The notes below the pieces were generated by a model. The model was not told where the DNA came from. It did not search any database and saw nothing but the letters and a program-made list of their open reading frames with translations. A program made the translations under genes and the position numbers. A stretch of DNA of 64,000 bases, taken from positions 14,000,811 to 14,064,810 of the forward strand of contig OY754972.1 of assembly GCA_963576475.1 (NCBI GenBank). Reading direction: 5' to 3'. This DNA is from Molanna angustata (lineage: Eukaryota > Arthropoda > Insecta > Trichoptera > Molannidae). Shown one piece after another: positions 26,791-37,480 of the stretch. Position 1 is the first letter of the stretch. Every line of letters begins with the position of its first letter.

Positions 26791-27426
26791 TAATAACATC
26801 AAATTGTGATTTAATTTAAAAACAAAACTTTTTTTTCACAATTATAATTTGTTATTTATTTTAATGTAAACTTTGGCCAATGTTTCTCCATTTGAGGTTG
26901 CAAGAGCCAATTAAGTAATAATAATAATAATAATTTTTACATACACAAAAAATTGATTGGTAAGTATTTGATCTTTTATATATTTTGTTTTAAGATTGAC
27001 TTTTCGACACGAATAATTTTACAATATTATAAGTCATTATTATCGATTTTTCAGTCCATCATTGAAATATGCACAAGACCTCTGCCATTCTCTGACAGCT
27101 GTACTTAAGGAGACCTTGTAATATTGTGATCTGTCACGATTTCAAAATAAAGTTCTAATTTTAGATGCTTAAATATCGTACTTAAATATCGTTATGTTGA
27201 CTTTTCCGAGAAAAACGATTATTATCGTTGATTCCAATGCATGAACTTAATCATACCTTGCGTTGAGATCTTTTTTATTGTAAAAAAATGTGTAAAAACC
27301 TTTTTTATCTTATTATTTGATAAAAGCCGGGTAGGTAATTAACTAATAAACAACCAAAATAACTAGTGATGAGCAATAAATAGCCTTGCAAGTCTTGCAG
27401 TCTTGGTCTTGCGAGACTTGCTTTTA
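26791..27426. other. AT-rich, nothing recognised
   Basis: No ORF or repeat that I can name. Confidence 0.4.
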
Positions 27427-27505
27427 TAAGGTAATACACACTCGCATATTTGTTGCTGGCTACCTCACATTGTGGTATATATCGTGATGGTAAATGTACG
27501 TACAT
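27427..27505 (+). repeat. Dispersed repeat family C, fragment
   Basis: Shares 'ggctacc', 'ttgtgg' and 'taccgtgatggta'-like words in order with 29160-29282 (plus) and 47762-47900 (minus). Non-coding. Confidence 0.5.
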
Positions 27506-27536
27506 GAAGACGGACATAGAAAAAAAAATAACTAAC

Positions 27537-27744
27537 CTTTCTTAGATGCCCTCTCTTAATTTTCAAAACTATCGTATAACCTCCAGCATCCACTTTGGGA
27601 ATCCATGTTTCACATTTAATGGATTCTTTGTCATATCTCATTGTTACGTGGTTGTTGCGCAATACTCTATAAGCAATATCCAAATATTTATCACGGAGAG
27701 ATGTGCAAATATAACAGAAGAAATCAAGGTGAAATTTTCTAACG
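27537..27744 (-). CDS. Candidate internal exon of an unrecognised gene
   Basis: On the minus strand an open frame of about 69 codons lies between an AG acceptor (27746-27745, after a T-rich stretch) and a good donor: AAG then GTTAGT at 27536-27531. The encoded segment has a mixed, protein-like composition with several Cys, for example 'FFCYICTSLRDKYLDIAY' and 'KVDAGGYTIVLKIKRG', unlike the low-complexity ORFs nearby, and local GC is higher than the flanks. I do not recognise the family. No neighbouring exon was identified, so this could be a lone exon of a gene with long introns, or chance. Confidence 0.35.
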
Positions 27745-27839
27745 CTATACATGATAAAGTATACAGATTATTACACAATTCACGTCATTTTGTGTCTTTG
27801 TGATGGTCACTGCTTAGATTCGTAATTGTTTTTTTTTTA

Positions 27840-27965
27840 TTTTTTTTTTCATTTGTATTCTTTCTGAGGTAGCTGACGGGTACAATGTCAAATATTAATT
27901 TAACATGCACCCAATTACAAAATTTTAAAGCTTTAATCGTCATAATGTCTAATTTATAATAGATT
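27840..27965 (-). mobile_element. SINE family 2 tail fragment
   Basis: 'atgtcaaatattaatttaac' plus 'gcacccaat' match the tail of the SINE at 35500-35725. The tRNA head is absent here. Confidence 0.6.
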
Positions 27966-28728
27966 TTAGTTTGAAGGAACGATAGATTTTGACAATCTTT
28001 AACCATATTTTTTACCGATTTAATGAATACATAGCGTCTAGTGTTTATAAGCATGCTTGAATGTTTTGCTATTTCCTAATATCAGCAATGAAATTATTTG
28101 TACGTATAATGATTATAAAATACGATTTACAGATCTTTAAAATATTGAATTTATTATTATTTAAGGAAAGAAAAAGAATGTATGAATTTCTTCTTACAGT
28201 TAAGAACACGTAGATAGAATATTAGAATTTCGCAATAGAGTTGTCAAATCCACAGTGCGTGTTTTTTTCTTGCGATACACAACAAATTAAAAGGTTCAAA
28301 AAGGTGACGAACTGTTGACTAACTATGAGAATAAAGATGTGTGAGTTTTCATGTACTTATCGTTGAGTGTTTGTTATTTTTCCCTGGAGAAAGTAAACAG
28401 TCACATCTGTGTACAAATATATGACATGTCACTGTAATTTGTTAACCTTTGAGGTCAGAATGTTTTATCTACCGATTGTTTTCTTCTGGACATCAGTCTA
28501 AGTTCACGTGTTGAATGTTTATTAGGTTTTAGGTAACATTTCATACTTATTTTGATTTCACGACAAATTCTATCATGTAAGTTAGTATTTTCATTTGAAG
28601 GCATTAGCTTCATCCGAGGCAATACACATTCAAATGGGAAGCATTCTATGTATTTTGTCTAATTTGGTCCGAGTGCAACATAAGGAATGAAATACACTTT
28701 TACCTGATTTTGTGAGAAAATAATTAAA
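27966..28728. other. AT-rich, nothing recognised
   Basis: No coding or repeat feature I can support. Confidence 0.4.
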
Positions 28729-28915
28729 ATCAGCATCAGCTGATGTCAATAGTACAATATCAGCATCATATGATGTTAATGGTAAAATATCAGCATCAGC
28801 TGATGTCAATGGTAAAATATCAGCAGCAGCTGCTGATGTCAATGGTAAAATATTAGCATCAACATCAGTTGATGTCAATGGTAAAATATTAGCATCAATA
28901 TTGGCATTAGCATCA
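28729..28915. repeat. 30-bp minisatellite with palindromic core
   Basis: About six units built on 'atcagcatcagctgatgtca' followed by 'atggtaaaat'. Each unit contains a near-palindrome (tcagctga, gcagctgc). The units stay a multiple of 3 long even where they expand (30, 33, 36), so the minus strand encodes repeats like 'ILPLTSADAD' in an 82-codon ORF (28878-28630). Frame conservation may be chance. Confidence 0.85.
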
Positions 28916-29159
28916 ACTTATATGAAAAAAATGTGCAACATCAGCAACAATCATACGCTGCTCATAAAAGTGCCAACGAGAGGTAAATGTAGGAAAACGT
29001 TAGAATTTATATGACTTCTGAATAGGTTATTTGAAAACAATGGGAATTTGATGAAAAACAAAGGAAGCATTAAAGTAATACATTATGAATTAGAAACGCT
29101 AATGAAAGGCTACTGTAAACTGAAAGTGAAATTAATAAGAGTGATTCGTATTTTCGGCG

Positions 29160-29282
29160 AGAAGAAATTGGTGTAAGGGGAGTCACGCATGTGTCATGTT
29201 TCCTTTACTGAGTTTATGCACACCTGCACACCTGTCGATGGCTACCCCACCTTGTGGGTTATACCGTGATGGTATGTAAGTT
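29160..29282 (+). repeat. Dispersed repeat family C, best copy
   Basis: 'acacctgcacacctgtc' then 'ggctaccccaccttgtgg' then 'taccgtgatggtatgt'. Matches 47762-47900 in reverse and 27427-27505. Confidence 0.6.
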
Positions 29283-30071
29283 GCTTTTCGTGGTTACAAG
29301 ATCCGTATGTACAATATGTCTAAAACAATTCCCTCTAACAGCCTTTTTTGAATGTTTACTACATATTATAAATTAGTTGTTCTACACGAGAAACTACTTT
29401 TATAATGTAGGTATCTACTTACTCACAACACATTATATACCAATAATAGAATTTATGTACTGAATTGACACTTGTGTTCCTACTTGTGGTCCTTGATTGA
29501 TATATGAAAACATTGTATAACATCATACACAATGCAATTGACTGTCCTGAAATTACGGAACTTCTCTCCTTCAACACACGTCCCATCGCGTCGTACGCGA
29601 AGCCCACTTTTGTTTCACATACCGCACCGTAATAATACTTACACGAAAAACGCACCCCTCATACGCATGATAGACACTTATAATCACGAACATCTGGATG
29701 TCGATATTTTTCATTTAGGACCTAATTCATTTTCTACTGCCATCAGTTCAAGTAATAATGATTAAATTTCACTGGATGATTGAAGTATCAAGATTGATTG
29801 GAGTAAACTATGTGAGCTTGCAGGTACCTTACCTACATTCTCTCTTACATTTATATAGACACACTCACACACATATACACATACTTACACTCATACGTAC
29901 ACACATACATACATACACTCATGCACTATCATTCAGATAAATGAATGTTTTTCATATGTAGCTTTTAGTATGTAAGCACAGCAGTCATAATTTATTGTTA
30001 ATAATGTGGTAATTTGCTATTGGTTTTAGTCTTATAAAAAATATCATCTATATAAAAAATGTTATTTTTTT
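29283..30071. other. AT-rich, with a CA/CATA-rich run at 29855-29930
   Basis: Two ORFs of 60-80 codons show no domain. Nothing else seen. Confidence 0.4.
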
Positions 30072-30240
30072 TTAAATGAATATGTCCTTGTTAAACAAGT
30101 ACATATACATCTTCCTACGTTCCCTAAAATAAGCATACATGCTTGTGCTATAGGTGAACGAAATAGGTCGAGGCAGGATTCGAACTCGCGACCACTGGAT
30201 TACTAGCCCAGCATGCTATCCGCTCTGCCATCGACCTATC
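30072..30240 (-). mobile_element. tRNA-derived SINE, family 1, copy 2
   Basis: Best-preserved head: A box 'tggcagagcggatagc', B box 'agttcgaatcc' on the minus strand; body and 'aacaaggacatattca' end as at 6727-6885. Confidence 0.9.
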
Positions 30241-30556
30241 TAATTATACTGTAAATTTTCCGGAAATAGAATAAAATAAAATAAAAATAAATTATCCCAT
30301 TAAAAAAATCAAATTTTTTAAAAATACGTTATTTAGTTGCGTAATTAATGATTTAATTAATAAATTTATTGATGCATTCCTCATTCAATTGTCTTAATAC
30401 AATCATTATTCAATTGTTTTTTTCATTCTCATGAAGGTTGTCGATTTTTTCCGGTCGATGTGTTGTAGACAATAAAAAATATACAAGTAATTGTATACTT
30501 TTTAGCATATATGCAGTTAGTATTATTTACAAGATTCTTATATATAAACTATCGAA

Positions 30557-30825
30557 TATACAGAATGTTCCAAAAAGTACAGTCAAGCGGAAGTCTAGAG
30601 GTAGAGAACCCCTGGGGGTACCCGAATACCTCTATTTATATTTCGCGATTACAACAAATAATCTTGCATGTATCTTGATTATTTGTCTCTGTGGCCATAG
30701 TAGTTTGACGAAAAATCATTATTCAAAATATACATAAAATCGTGGAATATATAGGGGTATTAGAGTACCCCCAGGGGTACTCTACCTCTTCCGCTTAACT
30801 GTGGTTTTTGGGACATTCTGTATAT
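30557..30825. mobile_element. TA-flanked MITE (mariner/Tc1-like), about 265 bp
   Basis: Terminal inverted repeats of roughly 70-80 bp: left 'tacagaatgttccaaaaa', right reverse complement 'tacagaatgtcccaaaaa', continuing into 'aagcggaag' and 'cccctgggggtac' on both sides. Flanked by TA. No transposase. Superfamily call is inference from TA flanks and terminus. Confidence 0.8.
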
Positions 30826-30917
30826 AATTTTATTTTCATCTTAGAATTTCAAATGATCCATGAATCAAAGAACACCTGATCTTGAACGTTTCAAATCAAT
30901 CAAATCTTAAAAGTGTG

Positions 30918-31128
30918 GTAGAGCTCGACAAGTGATAGAATGCGGGTGATGTGACCTGCGCACAAACAAATTTTTAGTACAGGGATATATTCTGATTTGA
31001 ATGGACCAATAAAATCATTTGACAATAGACATTGTGTAGTTGTATTGCATGTTACTTTTGCCCTGACCTTCGTAATCGTGTTCTACGAAACTGTCACCCG
31101 CATTCTCTCACTCGTCGAGCTCTACCAA
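30918..31128. mobile_element. MITE with 'ggtagagctcgac' inverted ends
   Basis: Left 'ggtagagctcgacaagtga' and right (reverse complement) 'ggtagagctcgacgagtga', both followed by 'agaatgcgggtga'. About 210 bp, non-coding. A right-end relative lies at 60665-60705. Confidence 0.78.
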
Positions 31129-32003
31129 ATGGGCTGCCCCTGACTAAAGATCCATGGAAAATATAAACTACAACTTACAAAATAAAGCTACATTAAAATT
31201 TGGTAGGATTGCCACCATAATGAACATAAAACTTTTAATGTTGTCTGTCTATATTCGATGCAGGAAATATATTCGTACACATAAATATTATAGTCTCATG
31301 ATGAAACCTATTTATCTATTGATATATTTTATTGAAATAATGAACAAGAGAACAAGAAAAATACATTTTATTGAAATAATGTTGTATTTTTTTCTTTTTT
31401 TTTCTTCTCTTTGTGACTAATTCCTGAAGCATAAAATACTTTGTTGTATAATTTTCGCTCATGGGCGTCTGCTCTAAGGTGATAGGTAGGTACCTATAGT
31501 TTATAATGTTTAGCTAGATATTGTCCAAGAATCGTGACACATTTATCTTTGATGGATTTCGGACTAGTGAAAAGATCTTTATAATGTGTCCATGATGAAT
31601 TTTGTAATGAAATGAATTGTAAAAGTAATTGACAGATTCTGGCGTGGATATTGTACAATACTGATGATAATACTATGTTTCGAAATCATTGTGTGGCCTA
31701 CACGTGGAGTGAGTGAAAAAATAAGAATTTCGTTGTTGTCCGATTCTAAGAATCTTTTTCAATAGTACCATCCGATAGGTTCTATTGAGATGACATAAAC
31801 ATTTAAGTATTATGAAATCAAATCAAACACTACTTATTTGTAGCTTAACATTCACCATATTAGTTATATATTAATAAACATACATATTATATAAAATTAC
31901 TTAAGAGTAAGTAAAAATATAAATTTATAACTTTTTTTCCACTAATTTAAAATAATTGACCACTGACGCGTTACAGAATGGATGCTCTTTGAGCGAAATG
32001 CGC
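31129..32003. other. AT-rich, nothing recognised
   Basis: An 88-codon plus ORF (31154-31420) has no recognisable domain and low-complexity content. Confidence 0.4.
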
Positions 32004-32090
32004 CAGTGGTCAATACTTTTACCACAGTGGTCAATACTTTTACCACAGTGGTCAATACTTTTACCACTGTGGTCAATACTTTTACACTAA
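32004..32090. repeat. 21-bp tandem repeat, four copies
   Basis: Unit 'agtggtcaatacttttacca' plus c. An inverted relative ('ttgaccactg') lies just upstream at about 31960. Confidence 0.85.
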
Positions 32091-32336
32091 TTATATACAA
32101 TTGATAGTGGAATTCCATTTAGAATTAGCATAAAAAAAATTAGAAATAATAAACATACAGGTTTCTAACCAGAACGTTCCCTCATCAGGCTTATTCACAA
32201 TTAAAACAGATGTGTGGATGAAGACTATGGAGGTAACTAGGGGCAAGTCTTATATAGACTGGGTTTGATTGACAGGAGAAATATTTTGGTAAAGTAAGAG
32301 ATAGGAAATATAATTGATAACTGATTGAAAGACATA

Positions 32337-32922
32337 GGGCCGGTATTACAGTCGCAGTTTAAGAGCTAAACTCAAGTTTTACAAAAATATAGCGTATTAC
32401 AGTGTCCGTTTAGTTCTAATCTTCCCTCAAATACGTCACTAAAACGACAAATATTTAAGTCAACGTTTCTGGCGGATTAAGTACTTAACGGTGAGTCAAC
32501 TCTCATTTGCTAATCAACGCGTGTAGTTTCAGTTTCTATCACTAGAGGCGTTAGGCAACGAGTGTAGTTTCAGTGTTCTATCACTAGAGGCGTTAGTTGT
32601 ATCGATGGTGGCGCCTCACAACAAAACAAACTGACAGCTATATTGAAACGAACATGGGCATTTAAAAAGCATTATTTTGGTGAAAAAAAAATAATTTACC
32701 ATGTTGGATAAAAAAACAATAGTATTTTTTTTTATCCAACATGGTACGCACCCAATTTGACAGATAATAACCACAGAAAAAGTAAAATATATGTATAATT
32801 GAAGATTTAGAAACTGACATGTCATATTGCACTGTAATACGGAAATGGATTCAATCTCTCCTTAACATTAATCTTAAGTTTAACAAACTCAATGAGTTGA
32901 GGGCCGACTGTAATACCGGGCC
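32337..32922. mobile_element. Harbinger-like non-autonomous DNA transposon, 586 bp
   Basis: Termini: left 'gggccggtattacagtc', right reverse complement 'ggcccggtattacagtc', flanked by the 3-bp direct repeat ATA (32334-32336 and 32923-32925). Inside are a duplicated 'ctatcactagaggcgttag' segment (32530s, 32570s) and a near-perfect hairpin (32699-32744). No transposase. Assignment to PIF/Harbinger rests on the 3-bp target duplication and G/C-rich ends (inference). Confidence 0.8.
32699..32744. other. Perfect-arm hairpin inside the transposon
   Basis: Arms 'accatgttggataaaaaaa' and its complement are separated by about 8 nt. It might be a nested small inverted element or a small-RNA-producing fold. 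Confidence 0.8.
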
Positions 32923-32925
32923 ATA

Positions 32926-33783
32926 ATATTTAAATGAGAACATGAAAAAAAAAACACCAAGAAAATATTCATGGAAATCAGTTTTATTTATAAAGATTTC
33001 TGCTTCCTTAAACTGATGTTTAATGATGTGAGATTGTGTAACAAAATATGTGATATGACTTAGTATTTTTCTTTTTAATGAGAAAAGAAAAAATATAGCA
33101 TATAAAGAAATATATAAAATATACAGAAGAATAATGCAGACACCGTTTTTATGGATAAAAAAACACTTATTCAATGGTTACTATGGAACAGGTTATTGCC
33201 AGAGAAAAATAAAAAGTTATGTAGTTAATTACACTCATATATAAATGTGTAAATAATCTTATTAAAAAGGTAAATTTATTGAAATTGGTAGAGAAATATT
33301 TATGTTTTTTATTATTTTCAACATCATTGAACGTCAATTTTAACAATACTGAACGAAGTATTTTTCTGTAAAATATTTGCATCATTGGATTCTATTTCAT
33401 CCATCATTTCCTTCTTCTTTTTCTAAGAAATTATTAATGCTGGTTGTATTCACTGTTCTGCTAAAACGAATATTATTGTTTTATAAATATTTTAAAGTAC
33501 TCGCAAGTTTCAGTTTATTTTTGATTTGTTCATCATCAATGAAATCAGAAAAAAAACAATGAATTAATTGTCGGTAAATGACAAAAGTTAAGAGTTTCTC
33601 CTATAATGGAGACGAATTGACGAAGTTTTCATAATAGATTTAAACATCAAATTAATAAATTCTTTTAAAACTAGTGATGCGAGAATATGACACAGACCGA
33701 AGCTGGTGGTCTTAGCTAAAATAAATCTCTCCTTTGTTAATATTTTCAAATACCCATAGTGTTAAATTTGCGTTTTAATGGTA
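32926..33783. other. AT-rich, nothing recognised
   Basis: Short ORFs only (up to 107 codons on minus), low complexity, no domain. Confidence 0.4.
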
Positions 33784-34753
33784 AGGTAAAGTGGCCAAAT
33801 ACCGTCCCCTTTTTGTTTTTCAACAATTTAATAGCAAATTTGACGAAAAAATAATTCGCAAATTAAACCCATTTTTAACCAAATTAGTTTATTGTCATAA
33901 AAAAATAAAACACATTGAAAATACAAGTGACAATGATGCAAACACGGAAATGGTAAATGGGTTCTATTTTGACAATTTCAGTTTTCGTGCCTAATTTCCG
34001 TCCCCTTAGGTTTTTTTTTATGTATAAGAAAGTAGTTATAACATCAGAAATAAACCAATTAATTATTTAAAGAAAATGTGCAAATAAATACGGTAGAATA
34101 AATGACTACATATACGGTAGAATACAGTGTTTTTGTTCCCTATTTCTTTCTTTTTTACCAGTTCTACTGCTTTCATAATCATCTTCTGTTCCCACGATTT
34201 CTTAGGCATCTAACAAAGAAGATGTATATAAATGTCTTTCGGACATCTAAATTAAAAAAAAAAACAATATTTAAAAATACGTGTATATAAATAGAAATGA
34301 ATATTTTTATTTTCGACAACATGCGCCAATTAGCGTCCACTATACGATATTAGGAATACACCAGGGGACGGTATTTGGGCAAACAAGCATTTCAAAATGG
34401 ACAAATATTACTCACTAATACGAGATATTTTATAAGAAAATTGTTTAATACATTGAAATCTTGGACAAAAATTATCAAAAACAAAAAATAATTGTAGTTC
34501 TGATTCCATGGGAGAGTGTAGTAAATAGCTGGTGACTTAGTATGAAAAAAAAAACTCACCTTTATCAAATATTTTCTATTTTATTTAGAGAGCCAACTCT
34601 GCGCGTGACCACTTGATTGATTGAATACCGCAAATGAACTTAGACCACGTGTACTTATTAATGTCGATAATCACTAGACGTTTATATTCGCACTTTTCAA
34701 GATAGACTGGGGGACGGAATTAGGATAGGGGATGGTATTTGGCTACTTTACCT
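33784..34753. mobile_element. TA-flanked DNA transposon, 970 bp
   Basis: TIRs: left 'aggtaaagtggccaaatacc' and the right reverse complement with two changes, both continuing 'gtcccc'/'atcccc'. TA on both sides (33782-33783, 34754-34755). Sub-terminal copies of the 'ccgtcccc' word recur at 33998-34012 and 34365-34381, as in TIR-repeat MITEs. No intact transposase. Confidence 0.8.
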
Positions 34754-34755
34754 TA

Positions 34756-35264
34756 GTAATATTCACGTTTTCAAGAAAATCGTTAAAATTTTATAACTCT
34801 TCATAGTAGTATTATTTTTTAATTTGATATCTAAATATGAATATCCTCGTTGATATTTTTTATTAGATATCATGAGTAAAAATTTGCACATGATCTCGAA
34901 CGTTTTTCTCGTTGGATTATCCAAATTAACAAAATCGTGTCAAATATTTGCTTGCATTAAAGAAATAGAAAAAATACCGTAACTTTTCAACAGAACAAAG
35001 GGTCTTATATAAAAAGGGTGAAATCGTCTAACTTATCCTATTACTCCCGAGAGCAAAATGGGAAATTACAATTGATTTTTTTTCATTTTTTTGGAATGGT
35101 ACCACACTTCGGTATTCAATTCTCCGTTACATTTATTTCAAAATCCTTTTTACATGTATAATGATTTATTGATGCAGTTAAGTAATAAAATTTGTAACTA
35201 TAAATAGTAAAAAAATACTTATAAATAGAAATAGAGTTAGATTCCACAGTGAGTATTTTTATTT
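34756..35264. other. AT-rich, nothing recognised
   Basis: No ORF or repeat I can support. Confidence 0.4.
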
Positions 35265-35306
35265 GCCTAAGTGCTTTCGCCAGTCACAGCTGGCATCCTC
35301 AGAGGC
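35265..35306 (-). ncRNA. Second, diverged hammerhead-like ribozyme (PLE remnant)
   Basis: Minus strand: stem I GCCT (35306-35303) / AGGC (35268-35265); core CTGAGGA (35302-35296); extra T (35295); stem II GCCAG / CTGGC with loop CTGTGA; GAA (35278-35276); short stem III AGCACT; cleavage base T at 35269. Core and spacing equal those of the intact PLE, but stems I and II have different, still fully paired sequences. This is compensatory evidence for the fold. Confidence 0.72.
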
Positions 35307-35499
35307 ACATTATATACTGACTTAAAAATTATACATGTAATGGTCAAATGGGGTATGTACAGGTAAGCAGGGGTGGGGGGGAGGGAAAAACCCTAACAGA
35401 CATATACAGATATTATTACTTAGATAACCACTAATAGGTAGAAAGTATGAGAAAAATTATTGTTGTTAATAAGGGTTATGGTTGTTAGTAAAAATATTT

Positions 35500-35725
35500 A
35501 TTTATTTATTTAATATTGCTTCTCGGGCAACAAACAGGTACTATGTCAAATATTAATTTAACACGCACCCAATAACAAGTTGCCACATTCTGGAGACTTA
35601 CGATATTAATCGTCTCACAGATCCAGACTGAAAACACAATTAAAAACTGTGTCTCCACCGGGAATCGAACCCGGGACCTTTGGCTCAGCAGTCAGATATC
35701 TAACCAACTGAGCCACGAAGGCCGA
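35500..35725 (-). mobile_element. tRNA-derived SINE, family 2
   Basis: Minus strand: head 'cgtggctcagttggttag' (A box) and 'gggttcgattcccggt' (B box), body, then a TTTA-type tail at 35490-35515. Sits between the inverted arms. Resembles a whole tRNA in the head, but the attached body and tail mark it as a SINE. Confidence 0.85.
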
Positions 35726-35906
35726 CAATAATATAATAATATTATTGTTAATAAGGGTTTCCCATACTTTCTACCTATTAGTGGTTATCTAAGTAATAAT
35801 ATCTGTATATATCTGATAGGTTTTTCCCTCCCCCCTCCCCTGCTTACCTGTACATACCCCATTTGACCATTACATGTATAATTTTTAAGTCAGTATATAG
35901 TGTGTT

Positions 35907-36944
35907 TCTATTTATATGAGTTTTTTTCTACAATTTATAATTATGAACTTCCACTGTGTCAACGAAAAACCTTCAAGTTATTAAATTTGTAACTTATAAT
36001 GTTAAACGTTGGCTTATTGTATGTTGTAATTGCCTATGGCTAATTGTAGATATTTATGATTATATCCAAAAGTAGAGATATCCATCGATATGTTTTTGCA
36101 TTGCTAATCAAAATCTCGGTCTGACCTTGAATGCTAGACCGAGAAAGGCATTGCTCATCCCTATCAAATAAATAAATTCTATCACAATTGAGATGAAAGG
36201 TTGGCCCAAAGTCGTGAAATTTCTTATTGGAAAATTATTTACCATTATTTGATGTTACGACCGTTTCCGAAATCAAAGAATAACCCTAAAATTATTTTAT
36301 TTCACATTGTTTGATTTGCGATTGTTAATTGTCATTTGAATTTTACAGAAATTTGAAGTCGTTGTTTAATTGACTTTTGTGAATAACCTTTTGAAATAAT
36401 GAATAATTATATAAAAAAAATCTTTCAATATAAAGAAACACGAATGAGAATTTCAAAACATTAAATATACTTTATTCTTAGTTAGTATAACTTCTTAATG
36501 TAGTTCTTCGTGAATCAGTTCCTTTTATCTTATTCTCTTCCATTATCTTCAGATTATTTGTGCAATTAACAAATAAAAATGACAAGATACCTACATACAC
36601 AATATGTATATGCATATCATGATGACTCCAATTCCATTTTTTAATCTACGTACAATAGTTAAGTTAATATTGTTTAGATACTTTTTGAAAATGCAAACAG
36701 GTACAACCCATCTATATCTCCTGTGTAATATAATAATATGTACACTGCTATCCCTAGAACAGGTATACTTAGTTGGGCAGCAGTTATCTATTTTTAATGA
36801 AGATTATTTAAATAGTGTGATAAAAAATAAATCTGATTCTGAGATAATGGTCTCGAGATCAATACCCTGTTTTTCACAGTTTTTCAGTGACGATTGACAT
36901 TTGGTGCATGGCAAATTGATATTTACCATAGTGTATACCTGTAT
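35907..36944. other. AT-rich, nothing recognised
   Basis: A 97-codon plus ORF (36604-36897) carries no motif I recognise. Confidence 0.4.
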
Positions 36945-37480
36945 TTTTACTCCTCACTACTCCAAGGGTGAATAGTGGGAAGGTATGAATTCACAATTTT
37001 TAAGGGTATTTTTTATTGCAGAATATCAATAAGTATCATGGTGAAATTGTATTCTGAAAGTTTAATTACAATGTATCTGTGTATGTGTATGTGCTGGGTA
37101 TTATGTGATATGTGCTATGGGTTATGTACGGCGTGTTTATTCTACTTAATTGATTAAAGACTAAATTTCTGATTTGATTCTCTTAAAATATTTCAAATTT
37201 GTATATCAAATACTCGCTTAGATCCCATTAGATTTTGAAGGATATCTGAATAGTGCTTCACATTTTTTTAACCGTCAAATATTTCAAAGTGACGCCAAGC
37301 TCAGGGAACTTGAAATTTGATATTTTTATTTTCAAATTGGTAGAGAGGCACCATTTTCGTAAAATGGCATTGGAGAGTCATCATAATAAAATATATAAAA
37401 AAAAATAATTTAACGAAATTCATGTTATGGAAATGCCAATTTGCATACAAAATTTGAACAATTTGTGGATTGACTTGGTA
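36945..37480 (+). repeat. Dispersed repeat family A, most complete copy
   Basis: Starts with 'tttttactcctcactac', includes 'cacaatttttaagggtat', 'gtacggcgtgtttattcta' and 'ttgaaggatatctga'. Relatives: 1795-2110, 18842-19157, 43780-44165 (minus), and the first part again at 63930-64000. Confidence 0.75.

Larger units (their letters stand above)
35265..35906. mobile_element. Old PLE remnant with inverted arms
   Basis: The arm next to the hammerhead (35307-35451) is repeated inverted at 35760-35903, including the C/G-rich tract 'ttttccctccccc' that resembles the ORF-end/pLTR boundary of the intact PLE. The right arm stops just short of the hammerhead. The centre contains a SINE. This parallels the inverted-copy structure at 7251-15123, but no RT coding survives. 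Confidence 0.65.

Noticed and set aside
32150..32200. Hammerhead-like CTGATGAG on the minus strand
   Set aside because: The core box and a GAAACC are present, but nothing between them forms a stem II of the right length, so the layout fails.
35652..35724. Possible real tRNA gene on the minus strand
   Set aside because: A and B boxes are good, but the head continues into a SINE body with a TTTA tail, and a body fragment recurs at 27840-27965.
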